DNA from: Akkermansia sp.
GTDB taxonomy: Bacteria > Verrucomicrobiota > Verrucomicrobiia > Verrucomicrobiales > Akkermansiaceae
Direction: 5' to 3'
DNA length: 32,734 nucleotides
NCBI GenBank assembly: GCA_017415995.1
Contig: JAFQDN010000018.1
Location: 1-32,734 of the forward strand
The number at the start of each line of letters is the position of its first letter. The stretch's first letter is position 1. The translations under genes were made by a program, and so were the position numbers. Below are positions 1-8,736 of this stretch, one piece after another. The notes under the pieces were generated by a model. It saw only the letters and a program-made list of their open reading frames with translations. It was not told the origin of the DNA and ran no database searches.

Positions 1-200
1 GGGCTCTATTTCATTTTTGCTTGTTACCTAGGGCTTACGCCCTAGGCTAAGTTAGATCACCCGCTGACGCGGGTTCTGATTTAGGCTCCCGTCTTCGCTG
101 CTGCGCAGCTACGCCGAGGCAGGCGCTGGCGCTCGCAAACACCCATTCAACTTCTGATTTCTCGCTCAACGCAAACTGTGGCATCAACCATAAACTTTAA
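1..200. repeat. Cluster of REP-like GC-rich hairpins
   Basis: This 200-base stretch has no convincing gene. It holds at least three short perfect palindromes. One is an 8-bp stem (27-34 with 39-46, loop TTAC). One is a 6-bp stem (59-64 with 69-74, loop TGAC). The third is a GCTGC/GCAGC palindrome at 100-109. Tight GC stems with tetraloops, clustered between genes, are typical of REP-type intergenic repeats. The GCTGC/GCAGC core recurs at the far right end of the window (32701-32713). Open frames on the minus strand here are low-complexity and unsupported. Confidence 0.55.
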
Positions 201-262
201 CAGAGCCTTTGTTTTTATCCTTTTCGAATCGCAAGATGGGGAGTAAGAATGAGGATTTGTTC

Positions 263-292
263 TTTACAGGGGGTGTAGCAGAGTGATAGAAT
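263..292 (+). promoter_or_regulatory. Sigma70-like promoter for the Yej-type operon
   Basis: TTTACA (263-268) and TAGAAT (287-292) are separated by 18 bases, and TGA directly before TAGAAT makes an extended -10. The predicted start of transcription is near 299, only about 6 bases before the ATG at 305. No experiment supports it; the call rests on consensus matches and position. Confidence 0.55.
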
Positions 293-304
293 AGAGGGCG
301 AGAG

Positions 305-1636
305 ATGAGAGAATACATCATCAGGCGATTGTTGCTGATGCCCATCACGCTGATAGGCATCACCTTTGTGGTGTTTTGTCTCACGCGGATGGTGCCGGGC
401 GGCCCCATTGAGAGGGTGCTGCAAGAGCAGGCAATAGGGGCAATGAGTGGAGATAAGGCCCTGAGTACCGGAGCTGCGTCCTCCGTGAGTGAGGAGGATA
501 TAGAGCGATTGGAGGAGCTGTTTAACTTGAAGGAGCCGGTGTGGCTTTCGTATTTGCAGTGGTTGGGGATACGGCGTCGGGAAGTGGAGATAGCCAAGGC
601 GGAGTTTGCTCCGGGGGAGGATACGGCAAATGTTGTCATTACCTCGCTGAGTGGGCACTCAGCGGTGGTGCAGGTAACGCGGCATGGCAAGAGCGCTCGA
701 TTTGCAGCAGATCCTTGGTTTGAGGAAGAAGGATGGCGTATACGCATTGAATCCCCGATGGATAGAGCCAAGCGCTGGGCAAGAAGAAACGGTGTGGAGA
801 GTATGGAGGAAATCGAGAAGCGCGCAGCATCACCCGCATGCTCACGCTGGCGGGTGGTGGCGTACCGCAAGGCATATGACGGGCTATTGCAGGGGCAGTT
901 GGGGCGTTCCTACAAGTATAATGAATCCGTGGCAGGGATGATGCTGGAGCGACTGCCTGTTTCCCTGTATTTCGGGGTGTTGGGCGTGTTGGTTTCATAC
1001 ATTATCAGCATACCGTTGGGTGTTATGAAGGCGCTGTACCACAAGAGTTGGTTTGACAGCGTAAGCAGCCTGCTGATTTTTATTGGCTATGCTGTACCCG
1101 GTTTTGCTTTGGGGGCGGTATTGTTGGTCTATTTAGGGGCAAGGCTGGAGTGGTTCCCGCTGTATGGGTTAACCGGCCCGGAGTTTCATTCATTGGGTTT
1201 TTGGGCTCAGCTCAAGGATTTGGCCATGCACACCGTGTTGCCGTTATCCTGCTATGTGGTGTCCGCTTTTGCCATGACGACCATGATGATGAAAAACAGC
1301 CTCATGGAACATCTTTCCGCAGATTACATGCGTACAGCCGTGGCTAAGGGGGTATCATTCCGCCGTGCTGTATGGAGCCATGCCTTCCGCAACTCATTTA
1401 TTCCGTTGGCCTCCACTCTCGGAGGGGTGCTTGGTGGCATTATAGCGGGCTCCGTCCTCATCGAGCGCGTGTTTGACATCCAGGGCTTCGGCATGTTGAG
1501 TTTTCAGGCCTTGTTGGACAAGGATTACTCGTTGATAATGGGCACCGTGTTGCTCAGCTCCGTTATGATCGTTATCGGTAATCTGATATCCGACATCGTC
1601 GTGGCGATGATAGACCCCCGCATCAAGTTTGAATAA
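305..1636 (+). CDS. yejB: Peptide ABC transporter permease, YejB-like, with inserted periplasmic domain
   Basis: Inner-membrane permease of a peptide (microcin C/oligopeptide type) importer. The N-terminus reads IIRRLLLMPITLIGITF followed by MVPGGPIERVL, the YejB pattern. The C-terminal half has the BPD_transp_1 core, including the EAA-like loop (YMRTAVAKGVSFRRAVWSHA) and a final DPRIKFE that matches the usual YejB ending. The protein is 443 aa against roughly 360 for E. coli YejB. The excess is mostly an insert at about residues 90-192, between the first membrane segment and the core, which by topology should face the periplasm. The gene heads a tight operon (8-base gap to the next permease). 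The call is firm; the function of the insert is unknown. Confidence 0.9.
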   Translation: MREYIIRRLLLMPITLIGITFVVFCLTRMVPGGPIERVLQEQAIGAMSGDKALSTGAASSVSEEDIERLEELFNLKEPVWLSYLQWLGIRRREVEIAKAEFAPGEDTANVVITSLSGHSAVVQVTRHGKSARFAADPWFEEEGWRIRIESPMDRAKRWARRNGVESMEEIEKRAASPACSRWRVVAYRKAYDGLLQGQLGRSYKYNESVAGMMLERLPVSLYFGVLGVLVSYIISIPLGVMKALYHKSWFDSVSSLLIFIGYAVPGFALGAVLLVYLGARLEWFPLYGLTGPEFHSLGFWAQLKDLAMHTVLPLSCYVVSAFAMTTMMMKNSLMEHLSADYMRTAVAKGVSFRRAVWSHAFRNSFIPLASTLGGVLGGIIAGSVLIERVFDIQGFGMLSFQALLDKDYSLIMGTVLLSSVMIVIGNLISDIVVAMIDPRIKFE

Positions 1637-1644
1637 GTCCATCC

Positions 1645-3240
1645 ATGAACAGAAAAAACAGCATCGGCGTTATCTTACTTGCGGTGGCCCTGTTGGGCAG
1701 CCTCGGTGAGCTGTTCGGGTGGTTGTTGCCCACTATATCCTGGCCGTTTACCGTTAGCCGAGATATGAGCATACTATCATTCCCCGGAGACACTCTGCCA
1801 TGGCTGGCAGCGGATGGGCGAGTGCACTGGTTTGGTTGGGCGTGCATGGTATTGTGTGCCGGGGCAGGGTGTTATCTGCTGTTGCGTAGGAGCAGTAGCT
1901 TGCGCATGACTCCGATTTTTGAAAAGCGCTGGAAGCGTTTCCGGAGTTTGAAGCGGGGGTATTGGTCATTGCTGTTGCTGATGGGGCTTGTTGTTTTGGC
2001 CGGATTAGACCAGTGCATCGTGGGCAAACGCGCCTTAGCCGTGCGCTATGAGGACTCTTGGTATTTCCCGGCGTTTTCACGCAATGTAATACCGGGCAGC
2101 ACCTTCGGACTGAGCGGAAATGAGGCGCATGCCGAGACGGATTACCGCAAACTCAAGGAGAATGCCGGTTCTTCGGGCGGGGTACAATGGGTGCTGATGC
2201 CCCTCATCCCGTATGACCCCACGATGGATGCCGCGCCCTTCCCCAAAGTGCCGTTGGAGGTAAAGGATGGTTTGGCTCATGATGAAGAGGGCAAACCGTA
2301 TGACGGGCTGGCTTTCCGTTTGTACGCGGATGGTTCCACACACTTGCGTTTCCGTTACCGGAAAGGGGTGCCGGACGGCCATGCTCAGGGATGGGATGCC
2401 TCCGGGCGCGAGGTGTACTCTGCCCATTACCGGAATGCGCAGCCGGAGGAAGAGTGCTACCGTGGGGAGGGCACGGTAGGGGAGTTCCTCGCTTTGTCTG
2501 ATGCTTCAGCCGTATGTCGTCTGTATTACCACCCCGCTCCGCCGCTGACAGGAGACCACTTGCTGGGAACCAATAGTCAGGGGGCAGACATAGCCGCGTA
2601 TTTGTTCGGTGGGTTGCAGGTCAATATCAAGGCAACGCTGTTTTACCTGCCTGCGGTCTATGCCATCGGGCTTACACTGGGCATGCTCATGGGGTATTTT
2701 GCCGGAAAGTTTGACTTGGTGACGCAGCGCATCATTGAGGTGTTTTCACAGTTGCCGTTTTTGTTTGTGGTGATGGTGTTGGCGGATTTCGTGCCGATGC
2801 AGCTGCGTGGGATGTTCCTAATACTGAGTTTGTTGGCGTTGTTTGGATGGATGCATATCAGCTATTTGGTGCGCACGGCAACAATGAAAGAAAAAACGCG
2901 GGAATATGTGGATGCCGCCCGTGTTATGGGAGCCGGTACGCTGCATATTCTTTTCCGTCATATTTTGCCCAATTTGGTGGGTATTATCATCACGATAATA
3001 CCGTTCAGCATAGCTGCAGTGGTGCTTTCATTGGCTTCGTTGGATTACTTAGGCTTCGGTTTGCCGGACACGTACGCCGGTTGGGGGCGCTTGCTGAATG
3101 ATGGCTTGTCCAAGTTATCCTCGCCGTGGGTTGTCTCATCCGCCTTCTGTGCGTTGGCTATCACATTGTTGCTGGTCACTTTTATAGGCGAGGCCATTCG
3201 CGAGGCCGTGGATCCTCATCGCCATACATATTACGAGTAA
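1645..3240 (+). CDS. yejE: Peptide ABC transporter permease, YejE-like, with N-terminal extension and MORN/YwqK-like insert
   Basis: Second permease of the Yej-type importer. YejE signatures are present: WYFPAFSR near residue 139, LLGTNSQGADIAAYLFGG near 306 (the GTDxxGRDV-type segment), the EAA-like loop YVDAARVMGAGTLHILFRHI, LDYLGFGLP, and the ending FIGEAIREAVDPHR. At 531 aa it is much longer than E. coli YejE. Residues 1-100 add two predicted membrane segments (about 7-29 and 61-80). Residues 200-295 form an insert with DGLAFRLYADGSTHLRFRYR and a following GREVYSAHYRN, resembling a MORN/YwqK-type repeat. The insert lies in the large periplasmic loop. It is translated 8 bases after yejB and 10 bases before the binding protein. 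Confidence 0.9.
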   Translation: MNRKNSIGVILLAVALLGSLGELFGWLLPTISWPFTVSRDMSILSFPGDTLPWLAADGRVHWFGWACMVLCAGAGCYLLLRRSSSLRMTPIFEKRWKRFRSLKRGYWSLLLLMGLVVLAGLDQCIVGKRALAVRYEDSWYFPAFSRNVIPGSTFGLSGNEAHAETDYRKLKENAGSSGGVQWVLMPLIPYDPTMDAAPFPKVPLEVKDGLAHDEEGKPYDGLAFRLYADGSTHLRFRYRKGVPDGHAQGWDASGREVYSAHYRNAQPEEECYRGEGTVGEFLALSDASAVCRLYYHPAPPLTGDHLLGTNSQGADIAAYLFGGLQVNIKATLFYLPAVYAIGLTLGMLMGYFAGKFDLVTQRIIEVFSQLPFLFVVMVLADFVPMQLRGMFLILSLLALFGWMHISYLVRTATMKEKTREYVDAARVMGAGTLHILFRHILPNLVGIIITIIPFSIAAVVLSLASLDYLGFGLPDTYAGWGRLLNDGLSKLSSPWVVSSAFCALAITLLLVTFIGEAIREAVDPHRHTYYE

Positions 3241-3250
3241 AAATTAAACG

Positions 3251-5536
3251 ATGCTTCATTCCACACAGACATTATGGCGGCAGCTGCTTGTTATGGGCAT
3301 GCTGTGCTGTTGCTTTGTGTTGTTGAGCAGCTGCGGTGACCACCGTGATTCCGAGGGCGTGGCATGGCGCCCTCCGGCGGACTCCTCCATGCCAAAGGCC
3401 TTTGCTGAGCATGAACCGGTGCCGGATTATGCCCGCTCGTGGCGTATGCCGGAGGGATTCCGCGGGTTCCCGGCGCGGTGGAATAAACGCAACCGCGAGC
3501 ACGTTCGCAAGGCGTGCGAATTGGCGCGGGATGAGTTCATTGCTGCCATGAGTTCTTTGCTGCGCGCCGAGGCCGGCAGTGAAATGTCGCGCTCAGCGGC
3601 GGTGTTACTGCGTTCCTCGCAGCAAAAATACCTCAACCTCGTGCAGCGTAGCTTGGAGGGGGATTACCTGGTGTTCCGTCCTACCTCTGACTTGCCGGAC
3701 AATCTTGTTTGGGAGTATGGTGATAATGAGCCGGAGCTGGGGAGCCCGCAAGCTCGCAAGGGCGGGACCTTGCGCTTGGCCTTGCAGCGCTCATTCCCGG
3801 CTACGCTGTGCCTTTTCGGTCCCAACAGCAACCATGCCACCCGCCGGTACATATATGATGAGATAGATCTCCCCCTCATCCGCATTCATCCCGGTACGGG
3901 TAAGCTCATACCCGGTACGGCGGACCGTTGGGCGGTATCCCCGAATGGTCGCACCGTGTATTTTCATATTGATGAGCAGGCGCGCTTCAGCAACGGAGAG
4001 CACCTGACGGCGCGCGATTTCGTGACGGCGCTTTATGTCCGCACTTCCGCGCACAGTGCGGAGCCTTTTTACGGTGGCTATTACCTGAATAATTTTTCCC
4101 GTATCACCATTTACGGTAATAATGTGATTGCCGTTACCTTGGCCGAGGCTCGCCCCGCAGCAGCATATTATGCTGCCATACCGGCAAGTTGTACGCGTTT
4201 TTACGCTGAGTTCGGGCCGGATTATCCCAAGCGCTATCTGTGGCGCCCGGTGCCTACTACCGGGGCGTACCGAATCGAACCGGAAGGGCTGGTGATGGGG
4301 CGTAGTATTACGCTGAAACGGGTGAAAAACTGGTGGGCGAAGGATCGCCGCTACACGCGTTTCAGTTGTAATGTGGACCGCATTATCTATTCTTACATAG
4401 CAGAGAGCTCTAAAGTGCGCGAGCTCTTCCGAATCGGCCAGTTGGATGTTATTTCCGGGCGCGAATCCGACCTCTGGTACGAGGGGTTGGAGTGTGAACC
4501 CGTGCACAAAGGGTATATTCAGCGTGTGAGCTTCAGCAATATTTGGCCACGGCACAGCCTTGGCTTCCACATCAATTGCTCCCGCCCACCGTTCAATGAT
4601 ATTAATTTCCGCCTCGGGCTTGCCCATGCATTGCATGTACAAGCGGTTATCAATTCTGTTTTCCGTGGGGATTGTGAGCGGTTGGGGTCCTATTTTTCCG
4701 GTTTCGGGGCATACACGGATGATAGCATACGAGCTTTGCCCTATGACCCGGAGAAGGCGCGCGCCTATTTTGCCGCTGCGGGCTACACCCGCGAGGGAGG
4801 GGACGGCATTTTGAGTAAACCGGATGGCACCCGCTTGCAGGTGGTTGTCAGTTCCCGTATAGACCCGACGTATTCCAACTGCATGAGTGTATTGCGTGAG
4901 GATGCCGCTGCTTGTGGTTTGGATTTGCGCTATGAGCAAATGGATGATACGGTTTTCTTCAGCAAAATTAAGGACAAAAACTACAGTGTGGGCATTTTCA
5001 GTTGGGGATTTTCACCCATCATGCCGGATCCGTCACAGTTTTTCCTTTCGCAACAGGCCATCAATGAGGACGGCACCCCGGTGAAAGGCAGTAACAATGT
5101 GATGGCCGTTGCTAATCCGCAGCTGGATGCCGCCATACTGGATGCCCGTTCTGCCCGCACTGAGGAGCAGGCGACGGAAGCGCATCACCGAGTGCAGCAG
5201 CTCATTGCCAAGGAGGCTTGTTGGATTCCGGGATGGACGTCCGCCTATTGTCGGTTTGCCCAGTGGCGCTGGATCCGTTGGCCGGATTCTCCTACCTGCC
5301 GCTTTTGCCCTCCCCGCTATTTTGACCCGCTGGACAGTCATTTGTATTGGATTGATGAGGAGGAACGCACCCTCACTCTTAAAGCAAAGGCTGCGGGCAA
5401 AGCCTTTCCGGAGGAGGAGCTGGTTGTGCCGTTGCCTTCCCGCAAAAACGGCAAAAAAAATCTTTCGCGAGGAGCAGCAGGCGGGCTGCATACTCGCTCC
5501 GTTCCCTCCGCGCGCCATTCGTCGACAATACGCTGA
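3251..5536 (+). CDS. Peptide ABC transporter substrate-binding lipoprotein (SBP family 5)
   Basis: Solute-binding partner of the two permeases just upstream. A lipoprotein signal ends in LLSSC (Cys about residue 28), so it is probably lipid-anchored facing the periplasm. The family 5 fold starts near residue 171 (GGTLRLAL) and continues with GTADRWAVSPNGRTVYFHI, then FSNGEHLTARDFVTAL, the usual OppA/YejA region. Residues 29-170 are an extra charged, helix-prone segment not normally found in this family. The C-terminal tail after an A8 tract (5453-5460) is Arg/Ser-rich and looks non-conserved. At 761 aa it is longer than typical family members. Imported ligand is inferred to be peptides, from operon context only. 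Confidence 0.88.
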   Translation: MLHSTQTLWRQLLVMGMLCCCFVLLSSCGDHRDSEGVAWRPPADSSMPKAFAEHEPVPDYARSWRMPEGFRGFPARWNKRNREHVRKACELARDEFIAAMSSLLRAEAGSEMSRSAAVLLRSSQQKYLNLVQRSLEGDYLVFRPTSDLPDNLVWEYGDNEPELGSPQARKGGTLRLALQRSFPATLCLFGPNSNHATRRYIYDEIDLPLIRIHPGTGKLIPGTADRWAVSPNGRTVYFHIDEQARFSNGEHLTARDFVTALYVRTSAHSAEPFYGGYYLNNFSRITIYGNNVIAVTLAEARPAAAYYAAIPASCTRFYAEFGPDYPKRYLWRPVPTTGAYRIEPEGLVMGRSITLKRVKNWWAKDRRYTRFSCNVDRIIYSYIAESSKVRELFRIGQLDVISGRESDLWYEGLECEPVHKGYIQRVSFSNIWPRHSLGFHINCSRPPFNDINFRLGLAHALHVQAVINSVFRGDCERLGSYFSGFGAYTDDSIRALPYDPEKARAYFAAAGYTREGGDGILSKPDGTRLQVVVSSRIDPTYSNCMSVLREDAAACGLDLRYEQMDDTVFFSKIKDKNYSVGIFSWGFSPIMPDPSQFFLSQQAINEDGTPVKGSNNVMAVANPQLDAAILDARSARTEEQATEAHHRVQQLIAKEACWIPGWTSAYCRFAQWRWIRWPDSPTCRFCPPRYFDPLDSHLYWIDEEERTLTLKAKAAGKAFPEEELVVPLPSRKNGKKNLSRGAAGGLHTRSVPSARHSSTIR

Positions 5537-5565
5537 TTTTCCTCCCACACCTTCCACATTTGTTC

Positions 5566-6558
5566 ATGAAAAAAATATTCAAATCCGAAGTCAACTTGCT
5601 GGAGGTACGCAACCTCACCACCGCATTCCGTACGGAATCCGGATTGGTGCGTGCGGTGGATGACGTGAGCTTCGATGTGCCACGGGGCAAATGCGTGGGC
5701 ATTGTCGGCGAGAGTGGCTGCGGAAAAAGCGTAACCGCCATGAGCTTGGTGCGTTTGTTGCCCAAGCCGGCCGGGCAAATTATCCGCGGGCGGGTCATGT
5801 TTGACGGTGAGGATGTGCTCAAAATGTCGGATGAACGCCTTCGTGAGCTGCGCGGAGGGCAGGTGGGTGTCATCTTTCAGGAGCCGCTGCGAGCTCTCAA
5901 TCCCGTGCACCTTATCGGAGACCAGATTGCGGAGACCCTTATGCTGCACCGAGGGCTTACACGCGCTGCCGCCTTGCGGGAATCCATCAACATTCTCAAC
6001 TTTGTACACATGCCGGACCCGGAGTCACGCGTCAGCGAGTATCCCATGTCGCTTTCCGGGGGTATGCGCCAGCGTGTGGTCATTGCAATGGCTTTGGCAT
6101 GCCGCCCCAAACTCATCATTGCGGATGAACCTACCACTGCACTGGATGTTACCGTGCAGCAACAAATTCTGGCTCTCATCCGCGAGTTGCGTGAGGAGAT
6201 GGGCTCTTCCTCCATCCTGATTACTCATGATTTGGGCGTCATTGCCCAAAATTGTGATTATGTAGTGGTGATGTACGGGGGGCGCGTGGTGGAACGGGCC
6301 GAAGTAAACGAGCTTTTTGCCAATCCTCGCCACGCGTATACGCGAGCATTGTTAGCTTCCATGCCTCGCCCGGAGTACCCGCGCAAAACGCATCTGCCCA
6401 CTATTCCCGGCAGTGTGGCATCCATCCATGAGTTTGTGCCCGGCTGCCGCTTTTGCCAGCGGATGGGGCGCGAGGGCGATACTCTTATAGACCGCCCCCG
6501 CCTCTTGGAGGTTGCGCCCAATCACTTTGTGGAGGCGTGTCCCATTTGCACAGCGTGA
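5566..6558 (+). CDS. Peptide ABC transporter ATP-binding protein (OppD/YejF N-half type)
   Basis: ATPase that energises the Yej-type importer. Walker A is GESGCGKS, the Q-loop is FQEPLRALNP, the signature is LSGGMRQRV, Walker B is LIIADEPTTALD, and the switch His is in ITHDLG. The C-terminal oligopeptide-transporter tail keeps four Cys in two pairs (CRFC and CPIC), the arrangement seen in OppD/DppD-type tails. I chose ATG 5566; a TTG six bases upstream is possible. With 330 aa it is a single ATPase domain, whereas E. coli YejF has two in one chain. No second ATPase gene follows, so it either homodimerises or pairs with a subunit encoded elsewhere. Confidence 0.9.
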   Translation: MKKIFKSEVNLLEVRNLTTAFRTESGLVRAVDDVSFDVPRGKCVGIVGESGCGKSVTAMSLVRLLPKPAGQIIRGRVMFDGEDVLKMSDERLRELRGGQVGVIFQEPLRALNPVHLIGDQIAETLMLHRGLTRAAALRESINILNFVHMPDPESRVSEYPMSLSGGMRQRVVIAMALACRPKLIIADEPTTALDVTVQQQILALIRELREEMGSSSILITHDLGVIAQNCDYVVVMYGGRVVERAEVNELFANPRHAYTRALLASMPRPEYPRKTHLPTIPGSVASIHEFVPGCRFCQRMGREGDTLIDRPRLLEVAPNHFVEACPICTA

Positions 6559-6722
6559 TGCGTGGCGTTTTATGCTATTTTCTGCGTCTGTGTGCAGCCG
6601 GTGCGAGCCGTGCCAACATGCTGAGGGTTGCCGTAGCAGGCTCCAAAAATCCTTAAACAACATAGCCGATTGTCAGAAAACGGGGCGCACCCCCGGAAAA
6701 TCAGATATGAAGCTTTTTGTGA

Positions 6723-6751
6723 TTGACCTGACGTGTGGCTTGTAAGATACT
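6723..6751 (+). promoter_or_regulatory. Putative promoter giving a leaderless transcript
   Basis: TTGACC (6723-6728), 17 bases, then GATACT (6746-6751). The expected transcription start falls on or next to the ATG at 6758. The -10 match is only 4 of 6, so this is tentative. Confidence 0.4.
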
Positions 6752-6757
6752 ATGGGC

Positions 6758-7483
6758 ATGTCAAAGAAGGGATTGAAGAAGAAGATTCGCGAGTCCGGGT
6801 TGAAGAAGTCCCCGGCATCCTCGGCTGCGGTAGCTGAGGCTGCAGAGTTTTTGGCTCGAATAGAGAAGATTCGCCGTCGTTACAGTCCGGAAGCGGTGCA
6901 ATTAACTCCCTTGCAGCAGGCGCTGGAGGAGCAGATTGAGAAGTCCTTTGCTGATGTCCGATGCCTGAGCGAACCCCGTGTGCTGTTGTGCGGCGAGGCT
7001 GAGGATGATTACATGAGCCAAGAGGCTCAGGCCCTGTTGTTCTCCCGCGAGGAACGGAATGACTGGCACGCCATCCCGGATGATTTGCTTTTTGCCTGTG
7101 ATACTGCGTTGTGCTATGTGGGACCGGAGGCGTACCGATTCCTGATTCCGCGTTTCATGATTGGGGACTTGCATGGCGTAGTGCAGATATTCCCGGGAAT
7201 GAGCTACAATCAATCCGACTCGTTAAAGGACTACATTTGCGAGCAAATGAGTCTCCTCAATGAAGCTCAGCAACAGTGCCTTTCCGATTTCTTGAACCTG
7301 GCGTGTGTAAATGAGTCGACAGGCGAGTACAGTAGGCGCAGCCAATTCCTCCCTTGGGAGTTGGTTGAATACCACTCCCATTATGATGAAAAGCAAGTAA
7401 CCCACCGCGAGTTCGGCCTTATGCTGGTGCGCCGTTATGTTGAGCGTGTCGGCCTTAATAAAGTGTCGGAAGGTGAATATTAA
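6758..7483 (+). CDS. Uncharacterised cytoplasmic protein, possibly DUF6714-like
   Basis: About 241 aa with no signal peptide or membrane segment. The N-terminus is very Lys-rich (MSKKGLKKKIRESGLKK), followed by a helical region. The central part has DWHAIPDDLLFACDTALCY, then GPEAYRFLIPRFMIGDLHG. That arrangement of a Trp-Ile-Pro segment followed by an aromatic-rich 'xxFLxPRFM' segment resembles the DUF6714 family, but I could not search for it. An ATG at 6752 is in frame; I prefer 6758 because a candidate -10 box ends at 6751. It stands alone after the transporter operon and converges with the minus-strand gene at 7531. Function unknown. Confidence 0.75.
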   Translation: MSKKGLKKKIRESGLKKSPASSAAVAEAAEFLARIEKIRRRYSPEAVQLTPLQQALEEQIEKSFADVRCLSEPRVLLCGEAEDDYMSQEAQALLFSREERNDWHAIPDDLLFACDTALCYVGPEAYRFLIPRFMIGDLHGVVQIFPGMSYNQSDSLKDYICEQMSLLNEAQQQCLSDFLNLACVNESTGEYSRRSQFLPWELVEYHSHYDEKQVTHREFGLMLVRRYVERVGLNKVSEGEY

Positions 7484-7491
7484 ACGTGCTT

Positions 7492-7524
7492 TGCTCCCTC
7501 AATGCAATGTCATCAGAGGGGGCA
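7492..7524. terminator. Possible hairpin between convergent genes
   Basis: TGCTCCCTC (7492-7500) can pair with GAGGGGGCA (7516-7524) with one wobble pair. It sits between two convergent stop codons. There is no good T-tract on either strand, so terminator function is doubtful. Confidence 0.3.
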
Positions 7525-7530
7525 GGGGTG

Positions 7531-8622
7531 TTATCTGGCTCCGTATTGCAGGAGCAGACGCTCCATGTGTTGCCATGCCTCAGCATGCTGTAAATGCGGG
7601 AGTTGCTGTATGCGGCGGCACATTGTCAGTGGTCGGTATCTCTCATTCCCACGCGGAGCATGCCGGTGAGGCATGGCATTAGGATTCGCTCCGTTTGCTA
7701 GCATCCATTCCAATTTCAGCAGGGCGTCTTCCATGCTGAAATGATCATCCACAGGAGGCGCAGCTATGATAATGAGCTGTTGTACCGGAGTGGGGGAATG
7801 TTGTTCCGGCTGCACCTCCAAGCTCAAGATTCCTGCTGCGTGCATACGCTGCATGAGTGGGAGAGTTCCTTTGAGCTTCAGCAAACTGTACCAATCAGCC
7901 GTTTTCAGATATCCATGCTCCCACGCCCATTCCGCTATGATGTGTCCTGCCGAGTTCATACGAGCCGTGTAGTAAATACCGTCCTCGTTTTCCCATATAC
8001 GTACGCCTTGCTCGTGGAAAAAGTCCAGATAGCGCAGTAACTCCTGTTCCGGCATGGGTGCGCTGAATACATACCCTACCAAGCCACCCGCTTTACAGCC
8101 ACGCAGCACCAGCAAGCGGGAGATCTCCCATTGGCCGCACTGTGCTGCCCACAATGCCATGTTGATGTCTTTCCCCGCAACGCGTTGCGGAATTTCCGCC
8201 GTGGCGGTCAGGTGTAACAGCGCGTGCCGGATGGGAGCGCGGAGTGCCTTGTGGCGCAGTCGGAGGGTGAGTTCCGTGTCCGGCGCGTCGAATCCGCACG
8301 CGCAGGGAGTTACAAGCCCGGCATTAATGCGGGCAATGTGCTCATTGTTATGCGCAACGCTTTGCTCATAAGAGGTGACGCGCAGGTGCGTATCCCACTC
8401 CAGCAGCAAGCGGACCTCATGCTCCGACCAACTCGGGTGAAGGAGCAACGGCTGTTTGTCCCAATCATTCGGCCATTTTGCCGCGAGCTTTCCCATTTCT
8501 TGCCCACGCTGAACCCAATACGGAATCGGTGGGCGGTTGGCTGCTTCCAAATACAACAACACTGCTGTACTCAGTATTGTTATACTGAGCCCCAAGACGA
8601 GTAACATCACCTTCTTCCACAT
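7531..8622 (-). CDS. Membrane-anchored protein with degenerate ankyrin-like repeats
   Basis: 363 aa with one N-terminal membrane segment (about residues 5-24, VMLLVLGLSITILSTAVLLY) and a short positive N-terminus, so probably anchored with the rest outside the cytoplasm. The body contains ankyrin-like helix pairs such as NMALWAAQCGQWEISRLLVL and, near the C-terminus, LEWMLANGANPNAMP, which is a typical ankyrin beta-turn ('GANPNA'). Most repeats are too degenerate to count. It is transcribed divergently from another ankyrin-like exported protein starting at 8737. Function unknown; a protein-binding role is the family expectation. Confidence 0.78.
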   Translation of the reverse strand: MWKKVMLLVLGLSITILSTAVLLYLEAANRPPIPYWVQRGQEMGKLAAKWPNDWDKQPLLLHPSWSEHEVRLLLEWDTHLRVTSYEQSVAHNNEHIARINAGLVTPCACGFDAPDTELTLRLRHKALRAPIRHALLHLTATAEIPQRVAGKDINMALWAAQCGQWEISRLLVLRGCKAGGLVGYVFSAPMPEQELLRYLDFFHEQGVRIWENEDGIYYTARMNSAGHIIAEWAWEHGYLKTADWYSLLKLKGTLPLMQRMHAAGILSLEVQPEQHSPTPVQQLIIIAAPPVDDHFSMEDALLKLEWMLANGANPNAMPHRHAPRGNERYRPLTMCRRIQQLPHLQHAEAWQHMERLLLQYGAR

Positions 8623-8685
8623 GAGCTTTTGCGCTTTTTATCTATGATAATGCACTGTCTCGGTGCATCCGCGAAAAAAATCGTG

Positions 8686-8714
8686 TTGACGCAGAAACTG
8701 AAAATTGATATAAG
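8686..8714 (+). promoter_or_regulatory. Sigma70-like promoter
   Basis: TTGACG (8686-8691), 17 bases, TATAAG (8709-8714). Predicted transcription start near 8721, 16 bases before ATG 8737. It lies inside the longer open frame that begins at 8629, which argues for the downstream start codon. Confidence 0.65.
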
Positions 8715-8736
8715 GTCAGAAATAACAACTCTTAAT

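Noticed and set aside
184..870. Minus-strand open frame over the start of yejB
   Set aside because: Ser-rich, no motif, and overlaps a clear permease start and promoter.
3791..4939. 382-codon open frame opposite the binding-protein gene
   Set aside because: Antisense shadow of a well-supported family 5 binding protein; no domain or start context.
6512..6745. Short Cys-rich open frame after the ATPase gene
   Set aside because: Overlaps the ATPase end, no ribosome site, composition like a shadow frame; not supported as a gene.
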